A DNA stretch of 11,056 bases, from the NCBI GenBank assembly GCA_964413825.1, contig CAYPTS010000068.1, forward strand, positions 1 to 11,056, written 5' to 3'. Of this stretch, positions 1-6,846 are shown piece after piece; the stretch's first letter is position 1; each line of letters starts with the position of its first letter. The DNA is from JAFGKM01 sp964413825. GTDB taxonomy: Bacteria; Ratteibacteria; UBA8468; B48-G9; JAFGKM01. Under the pieces are notes generated by a model. It was not told the origin of the DNA. It did not search any database and saw nothing but the letters and a program-made list of their open reading frames with translations. The translations under genes were made by a program, and so were the position numbers.

Positions 1-66
1 ACGCACTTATATCAACACCTTCAGGAATCTATTTCCTTATGTCGGAATTTTAGTTTGAGAAAATTT

Positions 67-120
67 TCAGCACACATCCCGGTCAAGACTGCGGTACTGG
101 ATGGCTTCGGCGAGGTATGA
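67..120 (-). pseudogene. comM: 3'-terminal fragment of a second comM copy
   Basis: Read on the minus strand, this stretch encodes SYLAEAIQYRSLDRDVC followed by a TGA stop. The last 15 residues (LAEAIQYRSLDRDVC) are identical to the C-terminus of the intact ComM encoded at 715-2244. Over 67-114 versus 715-762 the DNA differs at 5 of 48 positions, all third codon positions, so both copies evolved as coding sequence. Similarity ends abruptly above position 114, and an in-frame stop lies at 121-123, so no larger gene survives here. It is either the displaced original gene end left after an integration event or the relic of a second comM. The repeat itself is directly visible; its origin is inferred. 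Confidence 0.85.
89..114 (-). repeat. Direct repeat copy 1, candidate att core (comM 3' end)
   Basis: These 26 bases are identical, in the same orientation, to 737-762 inside intact comM. On the comM 3' side (67-88) the two copies continue to align with only synonymous differences. On the other side they lose similarity at once. That asymmetry is what attL/attR copies of a site in a gene 3' end look like. The repeats are 648 bp apart and enclose hicAB. Confidence 0.7.
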
Positions 121-135
121 CTAACTGAGTGAGTG

Positions 136-164
136 TTGACCGAAAAAAGGAAACAGGTTATCAT
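136..164 (+). promoter_or_regulatory. Predicted sigma70 promoter of hicAB
   Basis: TTGACC at 136-141 and TATCAT at 159-164 are separated by 17 bases. This predicts a transcript start near 171 and a leader of about 32 nt before the hicA ATG at 203. It lies inside the island, so the toxin-antitoxin pair would carry its own promoter. No clear inverted-repeat operator was seen around it. Confidence 0.55.
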
Positions 165-202
165 TAAATTGCAGATTGCGAGAAAGATAACAAAAAAACT
201 AA

Positions 203-451
203 ATGGGCAACTATAAACGCTTAATACAACAGATACTTAGCGGTAAAGCGGATGCAAATATCGCCTTCAGCGATTTATGTAATCTACTGCTTCGTTGCGG
301 ATTTGAAATGAGGGCAAGCGGGAGTCATCATATTTTCAGAAAAGCAGGGATTGAAGAAAAAATAAACCTGCAGAAAGATGATGGTAAAGCAAAACCCTAT
401 CAAGTGAAGCAGGTGCGCTACATAATACTGAAATATAAATTGGAGGCTTAA
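203..451 (+). CDS. hicA: HicA-family type II toxin (mRNA interferase)
   Basis: This 82-residue protein has the size and pattern of HicA toxins, which adopt a dsRBD-like fold and cut mRNA independently of ribosomes. The family hallmark GSHHIF is at residues 40-45; the His directly after GS (His42) is the expected catalytic residue. It follows the usual GF-x-RxxGSHH arrangement, with GFEMRAS leading into the motif, and the C-terminal part (VKQVRYIILKY) matches the closing helix of the fold. HicB starts 5 nt after its stop, the standard toxin-first order. The ATG has no good Shine-Dalgarno, which would keep toxin output low relative to hicB. The segment is visibly more AT-rich than neighbouring comM, consistent with horizontal transfer. 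Activity has not been shown and is inferred from the family. Confidence 0.9.
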   Translation: MGNYKRLIQQILSGKADANIAFSDLCNLLLRCGFEMRASGSHHIFRKAGIEEKINLQKDDGKAKPYQVKQVRYIILKYKLEA

Positions 452-456
452 AAACA

Positions 457-669
457 ATGGACAGATACGAAATAATAATATATTGGAGTGAGGAAGACAA
501 TGTTTTTATAGCAGAGGTTCCGGAACTGCCCGGATGCATGGCACATGGAAAGAATTATGAATCAGCATTGGGCAACATTAAGGATGCAGTCCGTCTATGG
601 ATAAAAACGGCAAAAGAATTTGATGACCCTATTCCTGAACCTAAAGGACGCCGGCTTGTTTATGCATAA
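457..669 (+). CDS. hicB: HicB-family antitoxin (short form)
   Basis: This 70-residue protein carries the N-terminal HicB fold: a start like YEIIIYWSEEDNVFIAEVPE, then LPGCMAHGKNYESALGNIKDAV and a helix ending KEFDDPIPEP. That domain binds and neutralises HicA. Many HicB proteins add a C-terminal HTH or ribbon-helix-helix DNA-binding domain; this one stops after PIPEPKGRRLVYA, so it is a short form and may repress its own promoter poorly or not at all. A strong GGAGG at 442-446, 10 nt before the ATG, contrasts with the weak start of hicA and would favour antitoxin production. The gene converges on comM, leaving a 45-bp gap with no hairpin terminator that I could see. Confidence 0.9.
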   Translation: MDRYEIIIYWSEEDNVFIAEVPELPGCMAHGKNYESALGNIKDAVRLWIKTAKEFDDPIPEPKGRRLVYA

Positions 670-714
670 CAGGGATATTCCAAACTGTTCTCTCCCCTTT
701 CATTAAATCCTCTA

Positions 715-2244
715 TCAGCAGACGTCGCGGTCCAGGCTGCGGTACTGGATGGCTTCGGCGAGATGGTGGGGGCGGATGTTTTCGGAATTGTCAAGGTCGG
801 CGACGGTACGCGCCACCTTTCGTATCTTGTCATAGGCGCGGGCGGACAACTGCATCTTGTCAAGGGCTGTTTTTATTAACTGCTGACACTTATCGTCGAG
901 AACACAGTGCTTCTTTATCTGTCCGGTGCTCATATGCCCGTTGAAAAAGATGCCTGCCCCCTCAAACCTCTTCTGCTGTATTTTCCTTGCCGCCTCCACA
1001 CGCTGTCTTATCGCCTCCGACGGCTCTTCCTCACGCTCTTTCAGGAGTAACCCCGCCGGCAGACTGGATACCTCTATATGGATGTCAAGCCTGTCAAGGA
1101 GAGGGCCTGAAATCTTTTTTCTATATTTCAGTATCTGCGCAAGTGTACAGTTGCACTGCCTCGCAGTATCTCCATACCACCCGCAGTAACAGGGGTTCAT
1201 GGATGCCGCCATCAGAAACCTTGCGGGAAAAGATGTCCTGCCTTTTGCCCTCGATATGCTTACCTTCCCGTCTTCGAGCGGCTGTCTAAGAACCTCGAGA
1301 GCGTCCCTGTGAAACTCCGGCAGTTCGTCAAGAAACAGCACTCCGTTGTGAGCCAAACTAACCTCGCCCGGCTTGGGAATATTGCCGCCGCCTATTAACG
1401 CAACGTCCGACACGGTATGGTGCGGCGCCCTGAACGGACGCTCGGTAACGAGTCCTTCTTTAAGCATCCCCGCGACAGAGTGTATCCGTGTTATCTCAAG
1501 CGCCTCGGGCAGTGTAAGCGCAGGCAGTATTGACGGTATCCTTGAGGCAAGCATTGTCTTGCCTGCCCCCGGAGAGCCCACCATGATGATATTGTGCGCG
1601 CCTGCAACCGCAACCTCGAGCGCCCTTTTCGCATACGCCTGCCCTTTCACGTCTTTAAAATCAAGTGTATGCTTCCGTCCGGAATCAAACAATTTTTCAA
1701 CGTCGCATACGGTTGGTTCAATCTCTTGTTTGCCGGTGAGAAAAGACATGCACTCTCTTAAATCTTTCACAGGATATGCTTCTATGCCGTTAATGATGGA
1801 TGCCTCAAGGGCGTTATCCGCGGGCAGGAGAATTTTTTTGCGGGACTTCAGTTCCGACAGTTTCATCGCTATGGGAAGTATGCCGTTGACCGGCCTGAGC
1901 GTTCCATCCAGCGCAAGTTCCCCCACGAACGAAAATTCCGACAGGCGTTCAAGCGGAACCAGCCCCTGCGCCGCAAGGATACCCACGGCAATCGGCAGGT
2001 CGAAGTAGGAACCTTCCTTTTTTTTATCGGCAGGGGCAAGGTTGATAACAACCTTATTGGCGGAGGGGAACTCAAACCCGGAGTTTTTTATCGCCGGCTT
2101 TATCCTGTCCTTGCTCTCTTTCACAGCCTGGTCCGGCAAGCCGACCACCGAAACCGCAGGCATTCCGAAACTTATGTCCACCTCGACTTCCACGGGATAC
2201 CCTTCAATCCCCCAGATAGTAAGAGAGTTTATTTTCGCAAGCAT
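715..2244 (-). CDS. comM: ComM/YifB family AAA+ ATPase (Mg-chelatase-like)
   Basis: ComM is a hexameric AAA+ helicase that promotes branch migration when incoming single-stranded DNA is integrated during natural transformation; the family is also present in many bacteria not known to be transformable. At 509 residues it is the usual full length. The N-terminal LonC-like domain spans about residues 1-130 and includes GLPDQAVKESKDRI. The ATPase core has Walker A GSPGAGKT at 223-230 (Lys229) and Walker B VLFLDE with Asp306/Glu307. The family-specific NPCYCGWYGDTARQCNC stretch and SGPLLDRLDIH follow, then the Mg-chelatase C-terminal helical domain. The start overlaps the 3' end of glycerate kinase by 16 bp. 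The last codons lie in a direct repeat shared with a fragment at 67-120, so the 3' end may have been replaced during an insertion without changing the protein. Confidence 0.95.
   Translation of the reverse strand: MLAKINSLTIWGIEGYPVEVEVDISFGMPAVSVVGLPDQAVKESKDRIKPAIKNSGFEFPSANKVVINLAPADKKKEGSYFDLPIAVGILAAQGLVPLERLSEFSFVGELALDGTLRPVNGILPIAMKLSELKSRKKILLPADNALEASIINGIEAYPVKDLRECMSFLTGKQEIEPTVCDVEKLFDSGRKHTLDFKDVKGQAYAKRALEVAVAGAHNIIMVGSPGAGKTMLASRIPSILPALTLPEALEITRIHSVAGMLKEGLVTERPFRAPHHTVSDVALIGGGNIPKPGEVSLAHNGVLFLDELPEFHRDALEVLRQPLEDGKVSISRAKGRTSFPARFLMAASMNPCYCGWYGDTARQCNCTLAQILKYRKKISGPLLDRLDIHIEVSSLPAGLLLKEREEEPSEAIRQRVEAARKIQQKRFEGAGIFFNGHMSTGQIKKHCVLDDKCQQLIKTALDKMQLSARAYDKIRKVARTVADLDNSENIRPHHLAEAIQYRSLDRDVC
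737..762 (-). repeat. Direct repeat copy 2, candidate att core inside intact comM
   Basis: This is the in-gene partner of 89-114. It covers the codons for LAEAIQYR and the start of the next Ser codon, close to the ComM C-terminus. If hicAB entered here by site-specific recombination, the bases downstream of this core (715-736) would have been supplied by the incoming DNA while preserving the protein sequence. Confidence 0.7.
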
Positions 2245-3413
2245 CTTTCGGCCCCTTTCTTCCCCTGTCCCTGCCCCGGTACAAGACGGGATATTTTATA
2301 AAAGTTGAGCATTTGCCGGGTTGTTTCATAGAGGTATCCGCCGGCATTTTTCATTGCGTTTTCAAGAGAGACGACTCCCGGCACGATACTGGTTATTGCC
2401 GCATCTGCAAATACCCTGTTTCGACTGGCATCTTCTTCAACGTTTCCCGCAAGTATGATTAACGGCACCCCTTGTTTTTTACAGAGGCGGGCAAGAACTG
2501 CCGGCGGCTTGCCGTATGCGGTCTGGACGTCCAACCTACCCTCTCCGGTAAGAACCAAATCCGCAGATTTTAGTTTTTCCTCAAACCTTCCCATATGAAA
2601 AATCGTCTCTATACCTGAAACGATTTTTGCTGACAAAAACGCGGCAAAACCTCCGGCAATGCCTCCTGCGGCTCCTGCCCCGGGCAAACAGGATATGTCT
2701 TTGCCGGTTACTTTTTTTATTGTCCTGCTGTAGTTACGCAATCCCTTGTCCAGTATCTTCACCTGTTCCGGAGAGGCTCCTTTTTGCGGGGCATAAATGT
2801 ATGCGGCTCCCTTTCTGCCGTAAAACGGGTTTTTTACATCGGAAAGAATTGTGATACTGCATCTCCTCAACTCCGGCACTAATCCTGAAACATCAATGTT
2901 TTTAATATCCAGAAGGTCTTTCCCGCATCCCGGATAAATCCTTCTGCCGCCATTTCCTGTAAATTTTACTCCGAGAGCGGTCAGGGCGCCTATGCCTCCG
3001 TCGTTTGTAGCGCTTCCTCCCACCCCTATAAAAATTTTTCTGCTCCCCGAAGAAACCGCAGATTTTATCAACTCCCCTACTCCGAAAGTTGTAGTTTTCA
3101 TGGGATTTTTTTCTTTTTCCCCGATAAGCGTCAGCCCGGCGGCCTGCGCCATCTCAATGTAAGCAGTATCGCCTTTCTTCAACCACCTGCCCGTTATTTT
3201 TATGAACAGAGGGCCGCAAATTTCTTCGGATACGATATTTCCGCCGGCAAGAATTTTTAGTACGTCTATAGTACCCTCTCCCCCGTCGGCAACAGGAAAA
3301 AAAACAACACGGGCTGACGAAAAAACCTCAAAGCAGGCTTTCTCCATAATCCGTGCCGCCTCAAGATTGGAAAGACTGCCTTTAAAGGAAGCCGGAGCTA
3401 TAATAACTTTCAT
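2229..3413 (-). CDS. glxK: Glycerate kinase (GarK/GlxK family)
   Basis: The enzyme phosphorylates D-glycerate with ATP (members of this family usually give 2-phosphoglycerate), feeding glycolate, glucarate or serine-derived carbon into lower glycolysis in the cytoplasm. The 394 residues cover the whole fold. The N-terminal PASFKGSLSN starts at residue 7, PVADGGEGT at 40-48, the glycine-rich GVGGSATNDGGIGALTALG at 130-148, SDVKNPFYGRKGAA at 191-204, LPGAGAAGGIAGG at 243-255 and LTGEGRLDVQTAYGK at 288-302. The final 18 residues or so (PGQGQGKKGAERCLRK) look like a low-complexity extension that also contains the ribosome-binding site of comM. It is the first gene of a minus-strand pair and diverges from the GH2 gene. 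Its ATG sits 7 nt after a TATTAT box with no Shine-Dalgarno, suggesting a leaderless mRNA. Confidence 0.93.
   Translation of the reverse strand: MKVIIAPASFKGSLSNLEAARIMEKACFEVFSSARVVFFPVADGGEGTIDVLKILAGGNIVSEEICGPLFIKITGRWLKKGDTAYIEMAQAAGLTLIGEKEKNPMKTTTFGVGELIKSAVSSGSRKIFIGVGGSATNDGGIGALTALGVKFTGNGGRRIYPGCGKDLLDIKNIDVSGLVPELRRCSITILSDVKNPFYGRKGAAYIYAPQKGASPEQVKILDKGLRNYSRTIKKVTGKDISCLPGAGAAGGIAGGFAAFLSAKIVSGIETIFHMGRFEEKLKSADLVLTGEGRLDVQTAYGKPPAVLARLCKKQGVPLIILAGNVEEDASRNRVFADAAITSIVPGVVSLENAMKNAGGYLYETTRQMLNFYKISRLVPGQGQGKKGAERCLRK
2252..2257 (-). promoter_or_regulatory. Shine-Dalgarno of comM inside glycerate kinase
   Basis: On the minus strand AAGGGG lies 7 nt before the comM ATG (2242-2244), within the last codons of glycerate kinase. 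It confirms this start and implies translation of comM from a shared transcript, coupled to the end of the kinase gene. Confidence 0.7.
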
Positions 3414-3420
3414 GCTAAAA

Positions 3421-3450
3421 ATAATACCATTTAACCGCCCGGGTATACAA
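3421..3450 (-). promoter_or_regulatory. Predicted promoter of glycerate kinase, leaderless geometry
   Basis: On the minus strand TATTAT (3421-3426) lies exactly 7 nt before the ATG at 3411-3413, so the expected start of transcription falls on or next to the A of ATG. A weak -35, TTGTAT (3445-3450), is 18 bp upstream. No Shine-Dalgarno can fit. The -35 boxes of this and the divergent GH2 promoter are only 2 bp apart, so a single bound regulator could affect both. Confidence 0.5.
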
Positions 3451-3452
3451 CT

Positions 3453-3480
3453 TTGACTTTATCTATTATTGTTATATAAT
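3453..3480 (+). promoter_or_regulatory. Predicted promoter of the GH2 gene, leaderless geometry
   Basis: TTGACT (3453-3458) and a consensus TATAAT (3475-3480) are separated by 16 bp. Only 7 bases separate the -10 box from the GH2 ATG at 3488, so transcription should begin at the start codon. The bases before the ATG contain no purine-rich Shine-Dalgarno. An ATTAT/ATAAT inverted repeat overlaps the -10, but in such AT-rich sequence this could be chance. Confidence 0.65.
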
Positions 3481-3487
3481 TGCCGTT

Positions 3488-5887
3488 ATGAAAAACTATA
3501 AATTGAGAGAAGTGGAACTGCTTAAGTACGGGTGGAAATTCAATCCTGGAGAGGTACAGAAAGCGGAAAAGGTGGATTTTGACGATTCGCAATGGGAGAC
3601 TGTACGAGTCCCGCATGACTGGGCAATAAAGGGCCCATTTGACAGAAAAAACGACATCCACGTAATGGCCATCTCGCAGGACGGGCAGGAGAAAGCCGTC
3701 GAGCACACCGGACGCACCGGAGGGCTTCCTCATGCAGGCATGGGATGGTACAGACTTCAATTCACCCTTCCCCGGAACATTGGCTCAAAAAGAGTGAGAA
3801 TAGAATTTGACGGAGTCATGAGCCACAGCAAGATTTACTGCAACGGAAAATACGCCGGCGAATGGCCATACGGATACTCCTCATTCGCCTTCGACATAAC
3901 GGATTTTGTCCATCCCGGGAAAAACCTGCTCGCGGTATCGGTTGACAACAAGCCGCTTGCATCGCGCTGGTACCCGGGCGCCGGCATCTACAGGCACGTG
4001 CGCCTCGTAATAACTTCTCCGGTGCATGTCGCGCATTGGGGAACGTACGTTACAACACCGGAAGCCGACAGTAAACGCGCCGATGTTGTCATCCGCACGG
4101 AGGTTGAAAACCATACCGGCAAAAAACAGAAGGTTGAGATTGAAACGCAAATAATCTCGCCTGACGGCAAGACAGCAGCGGTTTCAAAAGATACGAAAAA
4201 CATTCAAAAAACCGCTGTTTTCATGCAGAATGTCCGGATTAACTCTCCATCTTTATGGTCAATCAACTCGCCGCAGATTTATACCGCCATATCCATATTG
4301 AAAATCGGCGGCAAGCCGGTGGATTGCCATGAGACATCATTCGGCATACGCACGCTTAAGTTTGACTCCGAAAAAGGATTTTTCCTCAACGGGGAAAATT
4401 TAAAATTCCAAGGTGTCTGTATGCACCATGACCTTGGCCCGCTGGGAACAGCCTTGAATATCGCGGCGCTCAAAAGACAGATGTCAATGCTCAAGGAGAT
4501 GGGATGCAATGCAATCCGAACCAGCCATAACCCGCCCGCGCCGGAACTCCTGGAACTTGCCGACAGGATGGGATTTCTCGTAATCGACGAGGCATTTGAC
4601 GAATGGCGCATACCCAAGTGCGAAAACGGATACAACACACTCTTTGACAAATGGGCGGAGAAAGACCTGCGGGCAATGATACGCCGCGACCGGAACCACC
4701 CCAGTATAATCATGTGGAGCATCGGCAACGAAATACCGGAACAGACGGATGCAAAAAACGGCAGAAAAACCGCAAAATTTCTGCATGGCATCTGCCATAG
4801 AGAAGATCCGGACAGGCCAACCACGTCAGCGTTCAATACGCCTGATGCCGCAATCGAAAACGGACTGGCGGAAGTTGTCGACATTCCCGGATGGAACTAC
4901 CAGCCGCATAATTACGGCAAATACCATGCGGCGCTCCCAGGCAAACCCATGTATGGAAGCGAAACAGCATCCTGCATCAGTTCCCGCGGAGAGTACTATT
5001 TCCCTGTTGAGGAAGAAAGAAATCCCATACGCAAAACACTGCAGGTTAACAGTTACGACCTGTCAACTCCCGTATGGGCGAGCATGCCGGATGTGGAGTT
5101 CCGCGGGGTGGACGAAAATCCCTTTATTATGGGTGAATTCATGTGGACGGGTTTTGATTATCTCGGCGAACCCACTCCTTATTACGAAGAATGGCCGAGC
5201 CGCAGTTCATACTTCGGAACCATCGACCTGTGCGGCATCCCCAAAGACAGGTTTTATCTCTACCAGAGTAAATGGACGGACAAAAAGACGCTTCATATCC
5301 TACCTCACTGGACATGGCCGGGCCGCGAAGGGGAGATTACGCCCGTGCATTGCTACAGCAGTTGGGACACGGTCGAACTTTTTGTCAACGGAGTATCGCA
5401 GGGCGTTCGAACAAAAAATCCTAAAAATCTGATTGAAAGATACCGGCTCGTCTGGAACAGCATCATTTACAAACCGGGCGAACTCAAGGTGGTCGCCTAT
5501 GACGGCAAAGGAAAACCCGTGCAGAAAACCGTTGTGCGAACAGCGGGGAAACCGGCAGGAATACATCTGGCATCCGACAGAAAACAGGTAAAATCTGACG
5601 GGGACGACATGGCTTTCATCTGTATCTCCATTGTTGATACACAAGGAAACCTCTGTCCATCGGCAGATAACCTTGTCCGCTTCAATATTAAAGGCCCTGC
5701 CGAGATAGCCGGTGCAGACAACGGAAACCCTGCATCAATAGAACCTTTTCAGGCGGACTTCCGCAAGGCGTTCAACGGAAAATGCATGTTATCCCTGCGT
5801 TCAATACGGAACAAATCCGGCAAGGTGACAATAACTGCCGAATCGAAGAACCTTAAAAAGGGCACGATAACCCTGACTGTCAGATGA
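3488..5887 (+). CDS. Glycoside hydrolase family 2, beta-galactosidase-like, with DUF4982
   Basis: This retaining GH2 glycosidase probably cleaves terminal beta-galactosides or related beta-glycosides. Domains in order are: an N-terminal jelly-roll sugar-binding domain (about 1-175, with VPHDWAIKGPF), an Ig-like domain (about 180-285), the TIM barrel (about 290-590), a DUF4982 domain starting near LHILPHWTWPGREGE, and a C-terminal Ig-like domain. The acid/base is Glu415 in SIGNEIPE and the nucleophile Glu550 in MGEFMWTGFDYLGEP. RTSHNPPAPELLELADRMG and DEAFDEW are family signatures. At 799 residues all domains are complete. There is no signal peptide, so it should act in the cytoplasm on imported oligosaccharides. 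No transporter or sugar-acid gene adjoins it, so the substrate (galactoside, glucuronide or other) is unresolved. Its stop overlaps the start of the radical SAM gene. Confidence 0.93.
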   Translation: MKNYKLREVELLKYGWKFNPGEVQKAEKVDFDDSQWETVRVPHDWAIKGPFDRKNDIHVMAISQDGQEKAVEHTGRTGGLPHAGMGWYRLQFTLPRNIGSKRVRIEFDGVMSHSKIYCNGKYAGEWPYGYSSFAFDITDFVHPGKNLLAVSVDNKPLASRWYPGAGIYRHVRLVITSPVHVAHWGTYVTTPEADSKRADVVIRTEVENHTGKKQKVEIETQIISPDGKTAAVSKDTKNIQKTAVFMQNVRINSPSLWSINSPQIYTAISILKIGGKPVDCHETSFGIRTLKFDSEKGFFLNGENLKFQGVCMHHDLGPLGTALNIAALKRQMSMLKEMGCNAIRTSHNPPAPELLELADRMGFLVIDEAFDEWRIPKCENGYNTLFDKWAEKDLRAMIRRDRNHPSIIMWSIGNEIPEQTDAKNGRKTAKFLHGICHREDPDRPTTSAFNTPDAAIENGLAEVVDIPGWNYQPHNYGKYHAALPGKPMYGSETASCISSRGEYYFPVEEERNPIRKTLQVNSYDLSTPVWASMPDVEFRGVDENPFIMGEFMWTGFDYLGEPTPYYEEWPSRSSYFGTIDLCGIPKDRFYLYQSKWTDKKTLHILPHWTWPGREGEITPVHCYSSWDTVELFVNGVSQGVRTKNPKNLIERYRLVWNSIIYKPGELKVVAYDGKGKPVQKTVVRTAGKPAGIHLASDRKQVKSDGDDMAFICISIVDTQGNLCPSADNLVRFNIKGPAEIAGADNGNPASIEPFQADFRKAFNGKCMLSLRSIRNKSGKVTITAESKNLKKGTITLTVR

Positions 5888-6786
5888 CTCCATATTACAA
5901 ATTCTCCGAATACCTGAAAGAACAATTCGGATGCCGGGTGCACAAAATCACCGTTGACGCAGGATTTTCCTGCCCCAACATTGACGGCACCTTCAGCAAA
6001 AACGGATGCATTTTCTGCAACAACTATGCCTTCAGCCCCGCGCTGAAAAACAAGATTCCTCTTGAAGAACAGATTCAACGCGGGATAGAACACGGGAAAA
6101 ACAGATACACGGCAGAAAAATTCATAGTCTACTTCCAGACCTATTCAAACACCCATGCACCGGTAGAAACACTAAAGAAACGGTATGATGCCGTCAGGCA
6201 ATTTCCCGAAGTAATTGGCATATCCATCGGGACAAGGCCTGACCTTGTGGATGAAGAAAAACTCACCTTGATTGAAACGTACACAAAAGACTATGAGGCA
6301 TGGATTGAATACGGTCTTCAGTCCATTCACGACAGAACACTGAAGACAATCAACAGGAACCATACTTACCGGGATTTTCTGAAGGCGGTAGATATCACTA
6401 AAAACAGAAACATAAAAATTTGCGCCCACGTCATAATAGGACTTCCCGGAGAATCAGAGAAAGAGATGATGGAAACTGCGCAAGAATGCAGCCGCATTGA
6501 TATCGACGGAATAAAGATACATCCACTGCATGTGGTAAAAGGCACCGCTCTTGAAAAGATGTTTCATGAAGGGAAATTCAAACCGCTTGAGATGGAAAAG
6601 TACGTTGAACTGGCGGCGGAATTCATGGCGTATCTCAATCCCCGCATGGTGATACAGCGCCTGACCGCCGACTGCCCGGCGGATTTCCTTGTTGCCCCCG
6701 CGTGGCTAAACCGCAAACAGCACCTGCTGAAAACTCTTGAAAAATATATGCTGAAAGAAAACTTTTTTCAGGGTTCTCATACTTGA
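5884..6786 (+). CDS. yhcC: Radical SAM protein, YhcC/TIGR01212 family
   Basis: This protein belongs to the YhcC group of radical SAM enzymes, which is widespread but has no firmly assigned substrate; relatives with the Elp3-like core act on RNA. At 300 residues it has the normal length. The opening FGCRVHKITVDAGFSCPNIDGT is highly diagnostic. The cluster cysteines are Cys30, Cys42 and Cys45 (C-x11-C-x2-C), a spacing typical of this family and different from the classic CxxxCxxC. GISIGTRPD, EYGLQSIHDRTLKTINR and HVIIGLPGES follow as the SAM-binding barrel strands, and the tail LTADCPADFLVAPAWLNRKQ also matches the family. Its ATG shares ATGA with the GH2 stop, so translation is probably coupled, although the pairing with a glycosidase has no obvious functional meaning. 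Confidence 0.93.
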   Translation: MTPYYKFSEYLKEQFGCRVHKITVDAGFSCPNIDGTFSKNGCIFCNNYAFSPALKNKIPLEEQIQRGIEHGKNRYTAEKFIVYFQTYSNTHAPVETLKKRYDAVRQFPEVIGISIGTRPDLVDEEKLTLIETYTKDYEAWIEYGLQSIHDRTLKTINRNHTYRDFLKAVDITKNRNIKICAHVIIGLPGESEKEMMETAQECSRIDIDGIKIHPLHVVKGTALEKMFHEGKFKPLEMEKYVELAAEFMAYLNPRMVIQRLTADCPADFLVAPAWLNRKQHLLKTLEKYMLKENFFQGSHT

Positions 6787-6846
6787 CATTGGGACTGTTT
6801 TGTATAACAATAAATGGAAAAAGAGATTTCATGAAGAAAGGGAAAA

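Noticed and set aside
2..58. Open frame on the plus strand ending TGA, encoding RTYINTFRNLFPYVGILV, possibly the C-terminus of a gene that starts before the window.
   Set aside because: Only 18 codons are visible, no family can be assigned, and two other plus frames are also open here, so it cannot be separated from chance.
670..714. Possible bidirectional terminator between hicB and comM.
   Set aside because: No stem-loop with a following T-run could be found by eye on either strand.
1373..2008. 211-codon open frame on the plus strand opposite comM.
   Set aside because: It is the antisense shadow of a clearly conserved gene, with a low-complexity Ser/Pro-rich translation and no recognisable domain.
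4279..5432. Long open frames on both strands within the GH2 gene (such as 4279-4884 minus and 4749-5432 plus).
   Set aside because: The GH2 frame carries the catalytic motifs and is intact; the others show no domain and no start signals.
6783..6808. TTGACA overlapping the radical SAM stop with TATAAC downstream, a possible promoter for the GAF-ANTAR gene.
   Set aside because: The spacing is only 14 bp, and no good hexamer occurs at 16-18 bp. The -35 match alone is not enough, although a promoter in this 60-bp gap remains possible.
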